A stretch of 64,000 nt of DNA from Alkanindiges illinoisensis (GTDB taxonomy: Bacteria; Pseudomonadota; Gammaproteobacteria; Pseudomonadales; Moraxellaceae). The notes beneath the pieces are model-generated. The model saw only the letters and a program-made list of their open reading frames with translations, was not told the origin of the DNA and searched no databases. Shown piece after piece: positions 54,664 through 63,503 of this stretch (position 1 is the first letter of the stretch; every line of letters begins with the position of its first letter). The DNA is taken from assembly GCF_004377485.1 (NCBI RefSeq), contig NZ_SNTY01000010.1, positions 1-64,000 on the forward strand, written 5' to 3'. Both the position numbers and the translations under genes were made by a program.

Positions 54664-55695
54664 ATGGATCCGCGCAGCGAAGTAATTTTACGGCAGCTCG
54701 ATTTTTTTAAAGGCACCGTATTACTGGCAGGCCTGCCAGCCGATCAACTCATTCACGCACTAAAGCCACAACTTACCAGCGTATGTGCATGGTCTTGGCA
54801 CTTTGGTGAATACAGTGTCTTGAAGCAGCTTGACAGTAACTGCCAGTTTTCAGCCGAGCCACCGGATCAGCAGTTTGATCAGGCCATTATCTTTTTGCCC
54901 AAATCAAAAGAACTCACCGATTATTTATTACAGCGCATTGCCAGCCGCTTAAAACCACAAGGCCAGTTGTTTCTGGTGGGTGAAAAACGGGCTGGCATTG
55001 AACGTGCCGCCAAGCAGTTACAGCCGTATGGCAAAACATTAAAGCTGGACAGCGCGCGGCATTGCCAACTGTGGCAATGTATTTTGTCTGCCCCAGTCGC
55101 TGACAAACCACTGGCTGCCTGGGCCAAAACCTTTGTGCTGGAGCAGTTTAACCAACTTAAAGTCGTAAGCCTACCCGGTGTGTTTAGTCATGGTCATCTG
55201 GATATCGGCACTGCCCTGCTGTTACAGCATCTGGATAAACTACCCAAAGGTGACTTACTGGATTTCGGCTGTGGCGCTGGCGTGATTGGCTGTTTCCTAA
55301 AGCAAAAATATTCACAGCAAACAGTGCATTTTCTGGATGTGGATGCGTTTGCACTGGCTGCGACCCGCTTAAGTCTGGCTGCCAACCAGATTGCTGAGGA
55401 TGATGGCATTCACCTGATTGCCGGACGTGGTATTGCTGATGCCCCGCAAAATCTGGGCGCCATTATTAGCAATCCGCCGTTTCATCAGGGCATTCACACC
55501 AGCTATAAAGCCAGTGAAGATTTGCTCACGCAGGCTGTGCTGCACCTTAACCCTGCACCTTATTCAGGAAGTGAATTAAGAATTGTTGCCAACAGCTTTT
55601 TAAAATATCCTCCGCTGCTCAAAACCCATTTTGGCCATTGTCATGTCCTTGCACATGGACAGGGCTTTCATGTGTACCAAGCCAAACGCAGCTAG
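54664..55695 (+). CDS. rsmC: 16S rRNA (guanine1207-N2)-methyltransferase RsmC
   Basis: Methylates G1207 of 16S rRNA. The ATG at 54664 gives 343 residues, equal to E. coli RsmC, and starts DPRSEVILRQLDFFKGTVLLAG. The C-terminal methyltransferase domain has LLDFGCGAGVIGCF (S-adenosylmethionine loop, about residue 200) and the catalytic ISNPPFHQGI motif. A frame 63 codons longer upstream lacks the family start. The N-terminal half is the inactive methyltransferase-like domain. It is divergent from typA. Confidence 0.94.
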   Translation: MDPRSEVILRQLDFFKGTVLLAGLPADQLIHALKPQLTSVCAWSWHFGEYSVLKQLDSNCQFSAEPPDQQFDQAIIFLPKSKELTDYLLQRIASRLKPQGQLFLVGEKRAGIERAAKQLQPYGKTLKLDSARHCQLWQCILSAPVADKPLAAWAKTFVLEQFNQLKVVSLPGVFSHGHLDIGTALLLQHLDKLPKGDLLDFGCGAGVIGCFLKQKYSQQTVHFLDVDAFALAATRLSLAANQIAEDDGIHLIAGRGIADAPQNLGAIISNPPFHQGIHTSYKASEDLLTQAVLHLNPAPYSGSELRIVANSFLKYPPLLKTHFGHCHVLAHGQGFHVYQAKRS

Positions 55696-55765
55696 TTTTG
55701 CGCTGGTTGTCTCCCATAAACCTGTTGTTTCATACTGCCTTATTTAACCGGATATTTTCTTTATC

Positions 55766-57232
55766 ATGGCCAGCTCACACCCTGAAGCACCGCACTTACA
55801 GCGCAAACTCAAAGCCCGCCATTTAAATATGATTGCCATTGGTGGCTCCATTGGCACTGGCCTGTTTCTGGCATCCGGCAGTACCATTGCTGCGGCTGGC
55901 CCGGCAGGTGCATTGCTGGCCTATGCGCTGATTGGCGTAATGGTGTTTTTCCTAATGACCAGTCTGGGCGAAATGGCAGCTTACCAGCCGGTCGCCGGAT
56001 CATTTTCCACTTATGGCGAACGCTATGTGGAAAAAGGCTTTGGTTTCGCGCTGGGCTGGAACTTCTGGTACAACTGGGCAGTGACCATTGCTGCCGAGCT
56101 GGTTGCTGCACAGATCATCATGGGTTTCTGGTTCCCTGAGGTGAATGGCATCGTGTGGAGTGGCGGCTTTCTGGCGCTGATGTTTTTGCTCAATGTGATT
56201 TCAGTCAAAGGCTTTGGTGAAAGTGAATTCTGGTTTTCACTGGTTAAAGTCATTGCCGTAATTATTTTCATTGGGCTTGGGCTGGCCAGTATTTTTGGCC
56301 TGATGCATGGCGTACAATCGCCCGGCTTTAGCAACTGGACGCATGGTGATGCCCCATTTGTAGGTGGCCTGCAAGCCATGGTTGGCGTTGCCATGATTGC
56401 CGGGTTTTCCTTTCAGGGCACTGAGCTGATTGGGGTGGCCGCTGGTGAATCAGAAAACCCCAAAAAGACCATTCCACTCGCCATCAAGCAGCTATTCTGG
56501 CGCATTCTGATGTTTTACATCCTGGCCATTTTTGTGATTGGTACGCTAATTCCCTACGATGACCCGCGTTTGCTGCAAGCCGCCAGCAATAATGACATCA
56601 CGGTATCACCATTTACCCTGCTGTTTGAACGTGCCGGTTTTGCCTTTGCCGCCAGTGTCATGAATGCCGTCATCCTGACTGCCATTTTGTCGGCTGGAAA
56701 TTCCGGCATGTATGCGTCAACCCGCATGCTGTATAACCTGGCCAAAGAAGGCAATGCGCCGCGAACTTTTGCCAGACTCAGTAAAAACGGTGTGCCTCGA
56801 AACGCCTTGCTGGCAACTACGCTAATTGGTGCCTTGTGTTTTTTAAGCACCTTTATTGGGGACAAACAGGTGTATGTCTGGTTGCTGAATACCTCAGGTA
56901 TGTGCGGCTTTATTGTGTGGCTTGGTATTGCGGTAGCCCATTACCGCTTTCGCAAGGGCTATATTGCACAAGGCTATCAGCTTAGCGAATTGCTCTATCA
57001 AGCCAAGTTTTTCCCGTTTGGCCCACTGTTTGCCTTTGCCCTATGCCTGTTTATTACCCTGGGACAAAACTATCAGGCTTTTATTGGTAAACACATCGAC
57101 TGGCAAGGTATTATTTCGGCTTACATCAGCATTCCCATTTTTCTGGCCATCTGGCTGGGCTATCGCTGGAAGTACAAGACGCGATTTGTTGCCTATACCG
57201 AAATGGATGTGCGGCCTTACCGGGGCGATTAA
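55766..57232 (+). CDS. lysP: Lysine-specific permease LysP-type
   Basis: APC-superfamily amino-acid:proton symporter, inner membrane. The 488-residue protein has about twelve helices and close resemblance to E. coli LysP (489): start KLKARHLNMIAIGGSIGTGLFLASG, NFWYNWAVTIAAELVAAQ, GFSFQGTELIGVAAGESENP, and the C-terminal FALCLFITLGQNYQAF. The C-terminal part after GYRWKYK is short and charged. It follows rsmC by about 70 nt on the same strand and may be separately transcribed. Confidence 0.92.
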   Translation: MASSHPEAPHLQRKLKARHLNMIAIGGSIGTGLFLASGSTIAAAGPAGALLAYALIGVMVFFLMTSLGEMAAYQPVAGSFSTYGERYVEKGFGFALGWNFWYNWAVTIAAELVAAQIIMGFWFPEVNGIVWSGGFLALMFLLNVISVKGFGESEFWFSLVKVIAVIIFIGLGLASIFGLMHGVQSPGFSNWTHGDAPFVGGLQAMVGVAMIAGFSFQGTELIGVAAGESENPKKTIPLAIKQLFWRILMFYILAIFVIGTLIPYDDPRLLQAASNNDITVSPFTLLFERAGFAFAASVMNAVILTAILSAGNSGMYASTRMLYNLAKEGNAPRTFARLSKNGVPRNALLATTLIGALCFLSTFIGDKQVYVWLLNTSGMCGFIVWLGIAVAHYRFRKGYIAQGYQLSELLYQAKFFPFGPLFAFALCLFITLGQNYQAFIGKHIDWQGIISAYISIPIFLAIWLGYRWKYKTRFVAYTEMDVRPYRGD

Positions 57233-57350
57233 ACCGCACTGCCCGGCACATACTCTCCAAAGCACGTTCCAAAGCAATTTCCCGATAATAGCGGCAAGAT
57301 TTACCCTTAGTTACTACAAAAAATGCTGCTGATTAAACAAGCCCCTGTTA

Positions 57351-57776
57351 TCAGGCAGTGGGTTTGTTTTGCTCATTGATCTCCTGCTCTTCCACTCTTT
57401 CTTCAATTTTCTCACAGGCTTCTTTTGCCAGCTTCAGGTATTTCTCCCTGAATTTTTCTAACGATGCGGCATCCATGTCTTCCAGATTTAACAAGCTATT
57501 ATCTGCGGCCTGCTTAACCCGGATCAGTTCATCCAGTTTAAGCTGAATCGCCGTGGTGTCAGTATTCTGGGTATTCTGGATTAAAAACACCATCAGAAAG
57601 GTAATGATGGTTGTCCCCGTATTGATCACCAGTTGCCAGGTATCACTGTAATGGAAAATCGGCCCGGACACTGCCCAGACAATCACCACCAGCGTGGCAA
57701 TCAAAAAGGTTACTGGTCGGCCTGAATACTTGGCAGCCTGCTTGGCCAACCCTTCATACATATGCGTCATGCTCAT
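57351..57776 (-). CDS. Low-affinity iron permease family protein
   Basis: A 141-residue protein of the low-affinity iron permease family (Iron_permease domain), with two membrane helices (about 22-40 and 50-70) and a long charged C-terminal coiled-coil part (EKFREKYLKLAKEACEKIEERVEEQEIN). Family blocks are SGRPVTFLIATLVVIVWAVSGP and TIITFLMVFLIQNTQNTD. The name derives from fungal Fet4-type relatives; in bacteria transport has not been shown, so the role is uncertain. It is convergent with lysP. Confidence 0.78.
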   Translation of the reverse strand: MSMTHMYEGLAKQAAKYSGRPVTFLIATLVVIVWAVSGPIFHYSDTWQLVINTGTTIITFLMVFLIQNTQNTDTTAIQLKLDELIRVKQAADNSLLNLEDMDAASLEKFREKYLKLAKEACEKIEERVEEQEINEQNKPTA

Positions 57777-57957
57777 AATCTGTATCCTGTTTTTATCAGT
57801 TGTATGCTTAAAATAATCTTAAAATTTGATGATTAATGCGAGCATAGTTTTTTTATAATTTGTTGATTAAACGTGACTTGCTGATCAAACCTAGCATCAT
57901 AGTCCTAGATTTTTCCCTGATATAACAGCATGCGTTTTTGCCCTGTGGCGGAAGGTG

Positions 57958-57985
57958 TTGCATTTGTGCAGATTCAACTTATAAT
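57958..57985 (+). promoter_or_regulatory. Candidate promoter of the rtcB transcript
   Basis: -35 TTGCAT (57958-57963), a 16-nt spacer and perfect -10 TATAAT (57980-57985). It lies about 335 nt before the rtcB ATG, upstream of the short ORF and hairpins at 58059-58201. No matching sigma54 (GG-N10-GC) promoter was convincing. Confidence 0.6.
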
Positions 57986-58070
57986 AACTACCCCGAGTAA
58001 ACCAGCTATTCTCAAGCGATATGCCGATTTACCAGATTCCCTGATTTTAACCACTTAAAAGGAGGATGTT

Positions 58071-58109
58071 GTGCTAAACCCTAATTTGAAGAAAAACCTG
58101 ACTGTTTAG
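58071..58109 (+). CDS. Possible leader peptide in the rtcB 5' region
   Basis: A GTG-started frame of 12 codons (VLNPNLKKNLTV, then TAG), preceded by a near-perfect ribosome binding site AAGGAGG at 58059-58065, with 5 nt spacing. The SD strength is unusual for such a short frame. Its stop overlaps the first arm of a hairpin (58109-58136). It could be a leader peptide controlling the downstream hairpins, or a chance frame with a strong SD. No codon-run signal for attenuation by a particular amino acid is obvious. Confidence 0.4.
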   Translation: MLNPNLKKNLTV

Positions 58110-58201
58110 CAAACATCTGCCTGTTCGGATGTTTGCCAGACTTAAAAACGGTAAATATCCGAATGCATAAGCCAAAAGCTCAGCATTCGCTGGGTTTTTT
58201 T
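58109..58201 (+). promoter_or_regulatory. Leader hairpin and intrinsic terminator before rtcB
   Basis: First hairpin: GCAAACATC / GATGTTTGC (58109-58136, 10-nt loop). Second: CTCAGC / GCTGGG with ATTC loop (58179-58194), followed by seven T (58195-58201), a complete intrinsic terminator placed inside the region between promoter and rtcB. Transcripts from 57958 would end here unless the structure is prevented, so this is either an attenuator for rtcB or the end of a roughly 210-nt small RNA. The rest of 57777-58320 shows no gene. Confidence 0.5.
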
Positions 58202-58320
58202 ATACCTGAAAAAATCCCTAAGGCCAGACGTAGCCCGGTTAGCACCGCAAGGTTTTCAAGGGGCACATGTGCGCTGCCGTTGATATTTACCATGATCAAT
58301 TTTTTAAATGGAAAATAATC

Positions 58321-59550
58321 ATGGCCATACAAATGACCATTAACGCCAGAGATGATGCCCAGATCCTTGACAATCCGGGCTATGGTGTTCCTATCAAGAT
58401 TTTCACCACAGATATCGACGCGGATGCCATTGAGCAGCTTAAGAAAGTAGCGCGATTGCAGTTTATTCATTCGCATGTGGCAGTAATGCCGGATGTTCAC
58501 TTAGGGATTGGTGCCACAGTCGGCAGTGTAATCCCCACCAAAAATGCCATTATTCCTGCGGCCGTTGGTGTGGATATTGGTTGCGGCATGAATGCAGTGC
58601 GGCTTGGCTTAAATGCCAGCCAATTGCCGGATGACTTGCGCCGTATCCGCAGTGATATTGAACGCAAGGTGCCTGTCGGTTTTGCCCTGCACAAACAGGT
58701 CAAGGCCAAGGCCTCAACCCTTAGCCCGCTGGACAAACGCCTGAATACTATTATTGCCAAGCATCCGGGCCTGAAACGCATGCTGAAAAATTTTGACCAA
58801 ACCTGGCAAAAACAGCTCGGCACTTTGGGTGGTGGCAACCACTTTATTGAACTGTGTGTGGATGAGCAGGCTCAGGTCTGGGTTATGTTGCATTCCGGCA
58901 GCCGTGGACTTGGTAATTGCATTGGCACCTACTTTATTGAACTGGCCAAAAAGGAAGCCCAGCATCGCTTTGGTCATGTACCTGATAAGGACTTGTCGTA
59001 TTTTGCAGAAGGCTCTGCCAGTTTTGATGACTATGTCGAAGCCGTGCACTGGGCACAGGATTATGCTTATGAAAACCGCCGTGAAATGATGCAGCTGGTT
59101 TTAGAAGCCATCCGTCCCCATTTTCCACCGTTTCAGTTATCCAAGGAAGCAGTGAACTGTCATCATAATTATGTCCAGCAGGAGCAGCATTTTGGTGAAA
59201 ATGTCTTTGTGACCCGCAAAGGCGCTATTCGCGCAGCAACAGATGAACTGGGTATTATTCCCGGATCAATGGGCACAAAATCCTACATTGTGCGTGGCAA
59301 GGGTAATCCTGAATCGTTTTGTTCCTGCTCGCATGGCGCAGGCCGTAAAATGAGCCGAAGCAAGGCCAAGCGCTTGTTTACCCCTGATGACCTGAGCCTG
59401 CAAACTCAAGGTATTGAATGCCGTAAGGATGGTGGCGTAGTCGATGAGATTCCCGCAGCCTACAAGGACATTGATCAGGTAATGGCTAACCAGACCGATC
59501 TGGTTGAAGTGGTTCATACCTTAAAACAGGTTTTATGTGTGAAAGGTTAA
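58321..59550 (+). CDS. rtcB: RNA-splicing ligase RtcB
   Basis: Joins RNA 2',3'-cyclic phosphate to 5'-OH ends using GTP and Mn2+, for tRNA or rRNA repair. The ATG at 58321 gives 409 residues; an in-frame ATG 18 codons upstream is inside the leader. Motifs: GVDIGCGM (metal cysteine, about 78), LGGGNHFIE (about 170), GSRGLGN, and SCSHGAGRKMSR, which holds the guanylylated histidine, near the end. RtcR, the sigma54 regulator, is not nearby. A small gene follows after 27 nt. Confidence 0.95.
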   Translation: MAIQMTINARDDAQILDNPGYGVPIKIFTTDIDADAIEQLKKVARLQFIHSHVAVMPDVHLGIGATVGSVIPTKNAIIPAAVGVDIGCGMNAVRLGLNASQLPDDLRRIRSDIERKVPVGFALHKQVKAKASTLSPLDKRLNTIIAKHPGLKRMLKNFDQTWQKQLGTLGGGNHFIELCVDEQAQVWVMLHSGSRGLGNCIGTYFIELAKKEAQHRFGHVPDKDLSYFAEGSASFDDYVEAVHWAQDYAYENRREMMQLVLEAIRPHFPPFQLSKEAVNCHHNYVQQEQHFGENVFVTRKGAIRAATDELGIIPGSMGTKSYIVRGKGNPESFCSCSHGAGRKMSRSKAKRLFTPDDLSLQTQGIECRKDGGVVDEIPAAYKDIDQVMANQTDLVEVVHTLKQVLCVKG

Positions 59551-59577
59551 AGACTTAACATTTGTCAGGAGCAAACC

Positions 59578-59745
59578 ATGAAAGTTAAAAAAATGCCAGC
59601 GTTTCAGGAACGCAATCATCTGGCGCTGCATCCACTCCTGCATAAAAGTGGCGTGCATCACAAGCAGGATGTCGATGTAGCCAGAATGCGTGAGCGCCGC
59701 GCCACCAAGCAACGTCTTAAGAAGAATTTATGGGAGGATTCTTAA
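59578..59745 (+). CDS. RtcB-associated small basic protein
   Basis: A 55-codon gene 27 nt after rtcB, with CAGGAG seven bases before the ATG. The product is basic and helical at its end (MREERRATKQ-like MRERRATKQRLKKN), with the segment FQERNHLALHPLLHKSGVHHKQ in front. I recall similar short proteins next to rtcB in other proteobacteria (a P-LLHK-GVH-type pattern), but I cannot confirm a family. The charge suggests RNA or ribosome binding. Operon with rtcB; terminator at 59782. Confidence 0.65.
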   Translation: MKVKKMPAFQERNHLALHPLLHKSGVHHKQDVDVARMRERRATKQRLKKNLWEDS

Positions 59746-59781
59746 ATGAATCAAGTTATTTTTATACTTAACCCCTTCAAC

Positions 59782-59812
59782 AAAAAAGCTGCAGTGATTG
59801 CGGCTTTTTTTA
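59782..59812 (+). terminator. Terminator of the rtcB operon
   Basis: Stem AAAAAAGC-GCA / TGC-GCTTTTTTT with a GTGAT loop, one mismatch, followed by T. It lies about 37 nt after the small gene's stop. Confidence 0.82.
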
Positions 59813-59844
59813 TAGATTCACAGCTCAATCATACTTGGCAATTT

Positions 59845-60962
59845 TTAGTTGGCAGGCACCTGATCAGCCGGAACAATTACCGTGCGGCTACCCTTAATTA
59901 CCGCATAAACACGGCGGTTTAAGGCACGGCCATTTGGGGTGGCATTGGTTGCAATCGGGCTATCCCAAGCAAAACCCTGTGTGGTCAAGCGGCTAGAATT
60001 GATACCAAATACATTTAGTAGCATGCTTTTTACTGCATTAGCACGTGCCAGCGCCAGACGCTTATTTAACTGACGGGAACCGGTATTGTCAGTATGGCCT
60101 TCAATTGTGGCTGAGGCGTTAGGATACTCCTGCAACTTGGTCGCAACCTTGGCCACTTCAGGCTTGTACTGCGCCTTGATCACCGACTTGTTGGTATCAA
60201 AGAAAATCCGCAATTCCATGCGTAAGTCTTCGGTCAACTCTTTTGGCGGTAAAGGTGCTGGTACTGGAGTTGGTGCAGGCACTACAACAGGTGACGGTGG
60301 AGCAACTGACTCAACCGGAGCAACGGGTACTGCTGGTTTTAAGTGACCACCCAATACCAGATTCAGACCAGCAATTGCCTGTGGTTCCCAGATTTTATTG
60401 TCAAAGTTATAAATAGCCCGGCCTTCGTTGCGAATTGATAATGAATCACTCACACGCCAGAAACCCCCCAGCCCTACATTACCAATCGTGTCTGTAGATT
60501 CAGTGCCTACATTGCCCGCAATGTCATCGCTTTCATACTTGGCCTGACCGCCACCCAGCATCACATAAGGCTTAATTTTGCTGCCATAGTTTTTAGTGAT
60601 CAAATCAGAGGTCACATAAAAATTACCCAGCAGGTTTTTCTGCTTGGCATCTTAGGTATCAGTGGTCAGGCTGTAGTACCGTTTTTCAATTTAGCATCAG
60701 CACGGGTTTCACCGTATTCCACTTCAAAACCAAGCCATGGTGTGAGTTCCAGGCCAATTGCTGCACTGGTATACACATCATTATCCAGTTGGTAGCCTGT
60801 GCTGGCCTGATTCACATTAAACTGTTCAGTACGTTCACGCTTCTTTGCATTATCGGGATATCAGGTATAACCCAGAATCAGCGGGCTCACCGTAACACCT
60901 GCTGTAGCCGCAGTAAAAGGAATAGCCATTAACATCGCCAGCACAGCACGACTTAATTGCAT
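59845..60962 (-). pseudogene. Second ompA copy, decayed
   Basis: A near-duplicate of the ompA at 61239-62420. Start ATG at 60962 has GGAGAG upstream and a signal peptide. TGA at 60861-60863 (codon 34, where Trp is expected), then a frameshift near 60680-60690, then TAA at 60652-60654 in the new frame. The rest, 59845-60615, stays open and encodes the last strands plus the OmpA domain ([28 protein letters not shown]). Three lesions show inactivation, although an internal GTG could still give the periplasmic domain. Confidence 0.9.
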
Positions 60963-61181
60963 CAATCTCTCCAGAGTTGTAAGAATTTATTAACAACGCG
61001 AAGGATAGTTGAAGCTAATTATAAACAAAATAGGTAACAAAATATTTTTACCCAATAGCGTATAAGTGTCGCAAACAATGAATTTAAATAACCATGCGGT
61101 ACTAAACATGTATTTTTTCGCTAACACTAATTCATAATATTTTTATAGCTAAAAACAAATTTTATTTAAAAATTTCAGGCA

Positions 61182-61212
61182 AAAAAATAGCCGCACAGGG
61201 CGACTATTTTTT
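61182..61212 (-). terminator. Terminator of ompA
   Basis: Stem AAAATAG-CGC / GCG-CTATTTT with a mismatch, A and T runs on the two sides. It is about 30 nt after the ompA stop. The region 60963-61181 between the two ompA copies is AT-rich and holds nothing else visible. Confidence 0.75.
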
Positions 61213-61238
61213 AATCAACTACTTGCAATACGTGAGAA

Positions 61239-62420
61239 TTACTGAGTAGTAGCAGTAGTAGATGGTGCAGTGGTTGGAACCTGATCAGCAGGTACAGTCA
61301 CAGTGCGGCTACCAGTGATTACTGCATAAACACGACGGTTCATTGCACGACCTTCTTTGGTGTTGTTCGGTGCAATTGGGCGATCCCATGCATAACCTTG
61401 GGTAGTCAGGCGGCTGCCATCGATACCGTACTGGCTAACCAGCATAGATTTCACAGAATTAGCACGTGCAACAGACAGACGCTCGTTCAGTTTACGTGGA
61501 CCAGTGTTGTCAGTATGACCTTCAATCATTGCAGTTGCATTTGGATACTCTTGCAGTTTCTGAGCAACTTTGGCAACTTCTGGCTTGTACTGTTCTTTGA
61601 TATTAGACTTGTTGGTATCAAAGAATACACGAAGTTCCATTTTCAGGTCTTCGGTCAGTTGTTGTGGCTCAGGAGTTGGCTCAGGAGTTGGCTCAACAAC
61701 TGGTGGTGGTGGTGGTGCAACTGGCTCAACCGGAGCAACTGGAGCAGCAGGCTTCAGGTGACCGCCCAGAACCACTTGCAGGGCAGCAATACCCTGGCCT
61801 TCCCACCAGTTATTGTCAAAGTTGTGCGTTGCACGAGCTTCAGTACGCAGGGTCAGTGCATCGTTCAATTGCCACAGCACACCGGCACCCAGGTTACCAA
61901 TGGTGTCGTAAGAACGGTAGTCATAACCAGGGTTGTCTACAGTAATACGGCTGTAACCACCACCGATCAGGCCATAAGGCTTAATTTTGCTGTCGTAGTT
62001 ACCAGTAAACACATCGGTAGTTGCAATCAGGTTACCGCTTAAAGTTTCATGCTTGGCATCGTAAGGAACGCCAGGATAGAAACCTGTGGTATTTGCAAAC
62101 GGACCAGTTTTTGGACCAGTGTTATCTTCATTATGCTGAGCATCAGCTTTGGTTTGCTGGTATTCAACTTCAGCTTGCAACCATGGAGTCAGTTCCAGAC
62201 CAATGGCAGCACCAACTGACAAGTCATCAGTCAGAGCAACGCCATTTGGCTTAAAGCCGCCACCACCACGGTTTAAAAGCGCCTCATCACGCATTTTGTC
62301 CTGAGTATCTTCAGGATACCAGTGGTAGCCCAGCATTAACGGAGTTACGGTTACACCTGCATTTGCGGCAGCAAATGGGGCTGCAACCAAGAGCGCGAGC
62401 GCAATACGAGTCAGTTTCAT
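61239..62420 (-). CDS. ompA: OmpA-family outer-membrane porin/anchor
   Basis: A 393-residue outer-membrane protein. Signal peptide (about 1-21, AAPFAAANA), eight-stranded barrel (about 22-215; [12 protein letters not shown] at strand 1, [20 protein letters not shown] at the end), a proline-rich hinge (about 220-250, [18 protein letters not shown]), and the OmpA peptidoglycan-binding domain (about 260-375) with [17 protein letters not shown] and [10 protein letters not shown]. The threonine-rich end is variable. The layout is the Acinetobacter Omp38/OmpA type. GGAGG is before the ATG. Confidence 0.94.
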   Translation of the reverse strand: MKLTRIALALLVAAPFAAANAGVTVTPLMLGYHWYPEDTQDKMRDEALLNRGGGGFKPNGVALTDDLSVGAAIGLELTPWLQAEVEYQQTKADAQHNEDNTGPKTGPFANTTGFYPGVPYDAKHETLSGNLIATTDVFTGNYDSKIKPYGLIGGGYSRITVDNPGYDYRSYDTIGNLGAGVLWQLNDALTLRTEARATHNFDNNWWEGQGIAALQVVLGGHLKPAAPVAPVEPVAPPPPPVVEPTPEPTPEPQQLTEDLKMELRVFFDTNKSNIKEQYKPEVAKVAQKLQEYPNATAMIEGHTDNTGPRKLNERLSVARANSVKSMLVSQYGIDGSRLTTQGYAWDRPIAPNNTKEGRAMNRRVYAVITGSRTVTVPADQVPTTAPSTTATTQ

Positions 62421-62484
62421 GGATTCCTCCAGATGTTTAAAAAATTTGTTGTTCAGTGTTTAGCCTACTTGGTTTTTCGGCCCA

Positions 62485-62513
62485 CTGGAATAGTTAAATA
62501 ACTATTTTTCCAG
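62485..62513 (-). other. Hairpin in the ompA 5' untranslated region
   Basis: Arms CTGGAA-TAGTTA and TAACTA-(TT)-TTCCAG form a long near-perfect hairpin with a 2-nt loop and a 2-nt bulge, about 65-95 nt upstream of the ompA ATG in the leader. Such stems stabilise E. coli ompA mRNA. It could alternatively be a weak termination point. Confidence 0.5.
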
Positions 62514-62634
62514 CATTTTTAAGTCTTCATGCTACACTAAGATTACTTCATTACCCAGTACCCGATTTCCAGGTGTGTTCCGAAGTAACTCCATAGAGCG
62601 AAGTATTGATAAAAATTTTTACATCTTCCGTTGC

Positions 62635-62664
62635 AGTTTAGTAAGTTTCACGTTGCAGAGTCAA
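62635..62664 (-). promoter_or_regulatory. ompA promoter
   Basis: On the minus strand: -35 TTGACT (62659-62664), an 18-nt spacer and -10 TAAACT (62635-62640). The leader to the ATG would be about 210 nt and contain the hairpin at 62485-62513. The 385-nt space between ompA and the pilin gene holds these and no gene. Confidence 0.5.
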
Positions 62665-62805
62665 TACTTTGTATTCTTTAAAGAAATTGTTGAGCTTTTT
62701 TTATCAGACAGAATAGTCTATACTTAAATAAACCAAATAAATGATCTATTTCAATAAGATAATTTTTATTTGACATCTAATAATATCTGTTTGAGAAAAC
62801 ATAAA

Positions 62806-63375
62806 ATGCATTTTTCAAAAAAATTAACCGGTTTTACACTGGTTGAACTGGTTACAGTGATAGCAGTTATTTCTATTCTTGTTATGATTTCAGCACCTTT
62901 TTTTAGTTCTTTGTTAAGAAGTTCTGAATCAAACCAAGTATTTAATCGTTTTTACCCTGCCCTCAGTGATGCACGCATTCAGGCAGCAACCCTGCATTAT
63001 GCAGTGGGAGTATGTGGTAGTAGTAACCACCTCAATTGTGATAATGATTGGAACAAAGGCGCTTTGCTGTTTATTGACCAGAACCAGAATCGGGCTCTAG
63101 AGAATACTGAAACTATCCTGAATTATTATCCGACCAATATTAAATACGGCCAGATTAGCTGGCGCGGTGCAGGTAGCAACAACTCACAGGTTTTGCTATA
63201 TACCGCTGAGCGTGGTCGCCTGGACATGAGTAATGGTAGTTTCCGTTATTGTGCTGAGGAAAATTACTGGCACCGCATGATTATTTTACCCAAAATTGGC
63301 AGCCCAAGACGTTCAAATGACAGTAATGGCGATGGTATCGATGAAACAGCCAGTGGTGTCAATATCACCTGTTAA
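62806..63375 (+). CDS. FimT/GspH-type pseudopilin
   Basis: A 189-residue prepilin-like protein. The ATG at 62806 places the prepilin peptidase site correctly: short basic leader, then KLTG/FTLVELVTVIAVISILVMIS (processing after Gly, methylated Phe, Glu at +5). The globular part has paired cysteines (CGSSNHLNC) and matches the GspH/FimT fold (GVCGSS, LLYTAERGRLD). Near the end, NDSNGDGIDE is a calcium-loop-like sequence. No pil gene is adjacent. The longer frame to 62770 is less likely. Confidence 0.82.
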   Translation: MHFSKKLTGFTLVELVTVIAVISILVMISAPFFSSLLRSSESNQVFNRFYPALSDARIQAATLHYAVGVCGSSNHLNCDNDWNKGALLFIDQNQNRALENTETILNYYPTNIKYGQISWRGAGSNNSQVLLYTAERGRLDMSNGSFRYCAEENYWHRMIILPKIGSPRRSNDSNGDGIDETASGVNITC

Positions 63376-63503
63376 ATCAGCCACATGACTTTAATTTCTT
63401 GTTTTATCACCGTGGCTACCTATATTTTTTGTATACTATGCCCATTTTATATGGGTGCACCTATTTTCCTTTTTATTTGGGGTGCGCATGCTAGGAGTGG
63501 AAT

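Noticed and set aside
57930-58280. A sigma54 promoter for rtcB
   Set aside because: GG/GC words are present (TGGCGGAAGGTGTTGCA and GGGGCACATGTGCGCTG), but spacing or the -24 element does not match the consensus, and no RtcR gene is nearby.
59746-59900. A further small ORF starting at 59746 with GGAGG upstream
   Set aside because: It runs through the rtcB operon terminator and into the dead ompA copy; the SD lies within the end of the previous gene and no domain is seen.
34498-60863. TGA read as tryptophan (marC and the second ompA each have TGA where Trp is expected)
   Set aside because: Intact genes in this window end with TGA (for example at 28378-28380 and at 36048), and both broken genes carry further lesions.
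61398-62042. A 214-codon frame antisense to ompA
   Set aside because: It reads the complement of a strongly conserved gene; the repeated tryptophan and serine runs come from the proline-rich hinge on the other strand.
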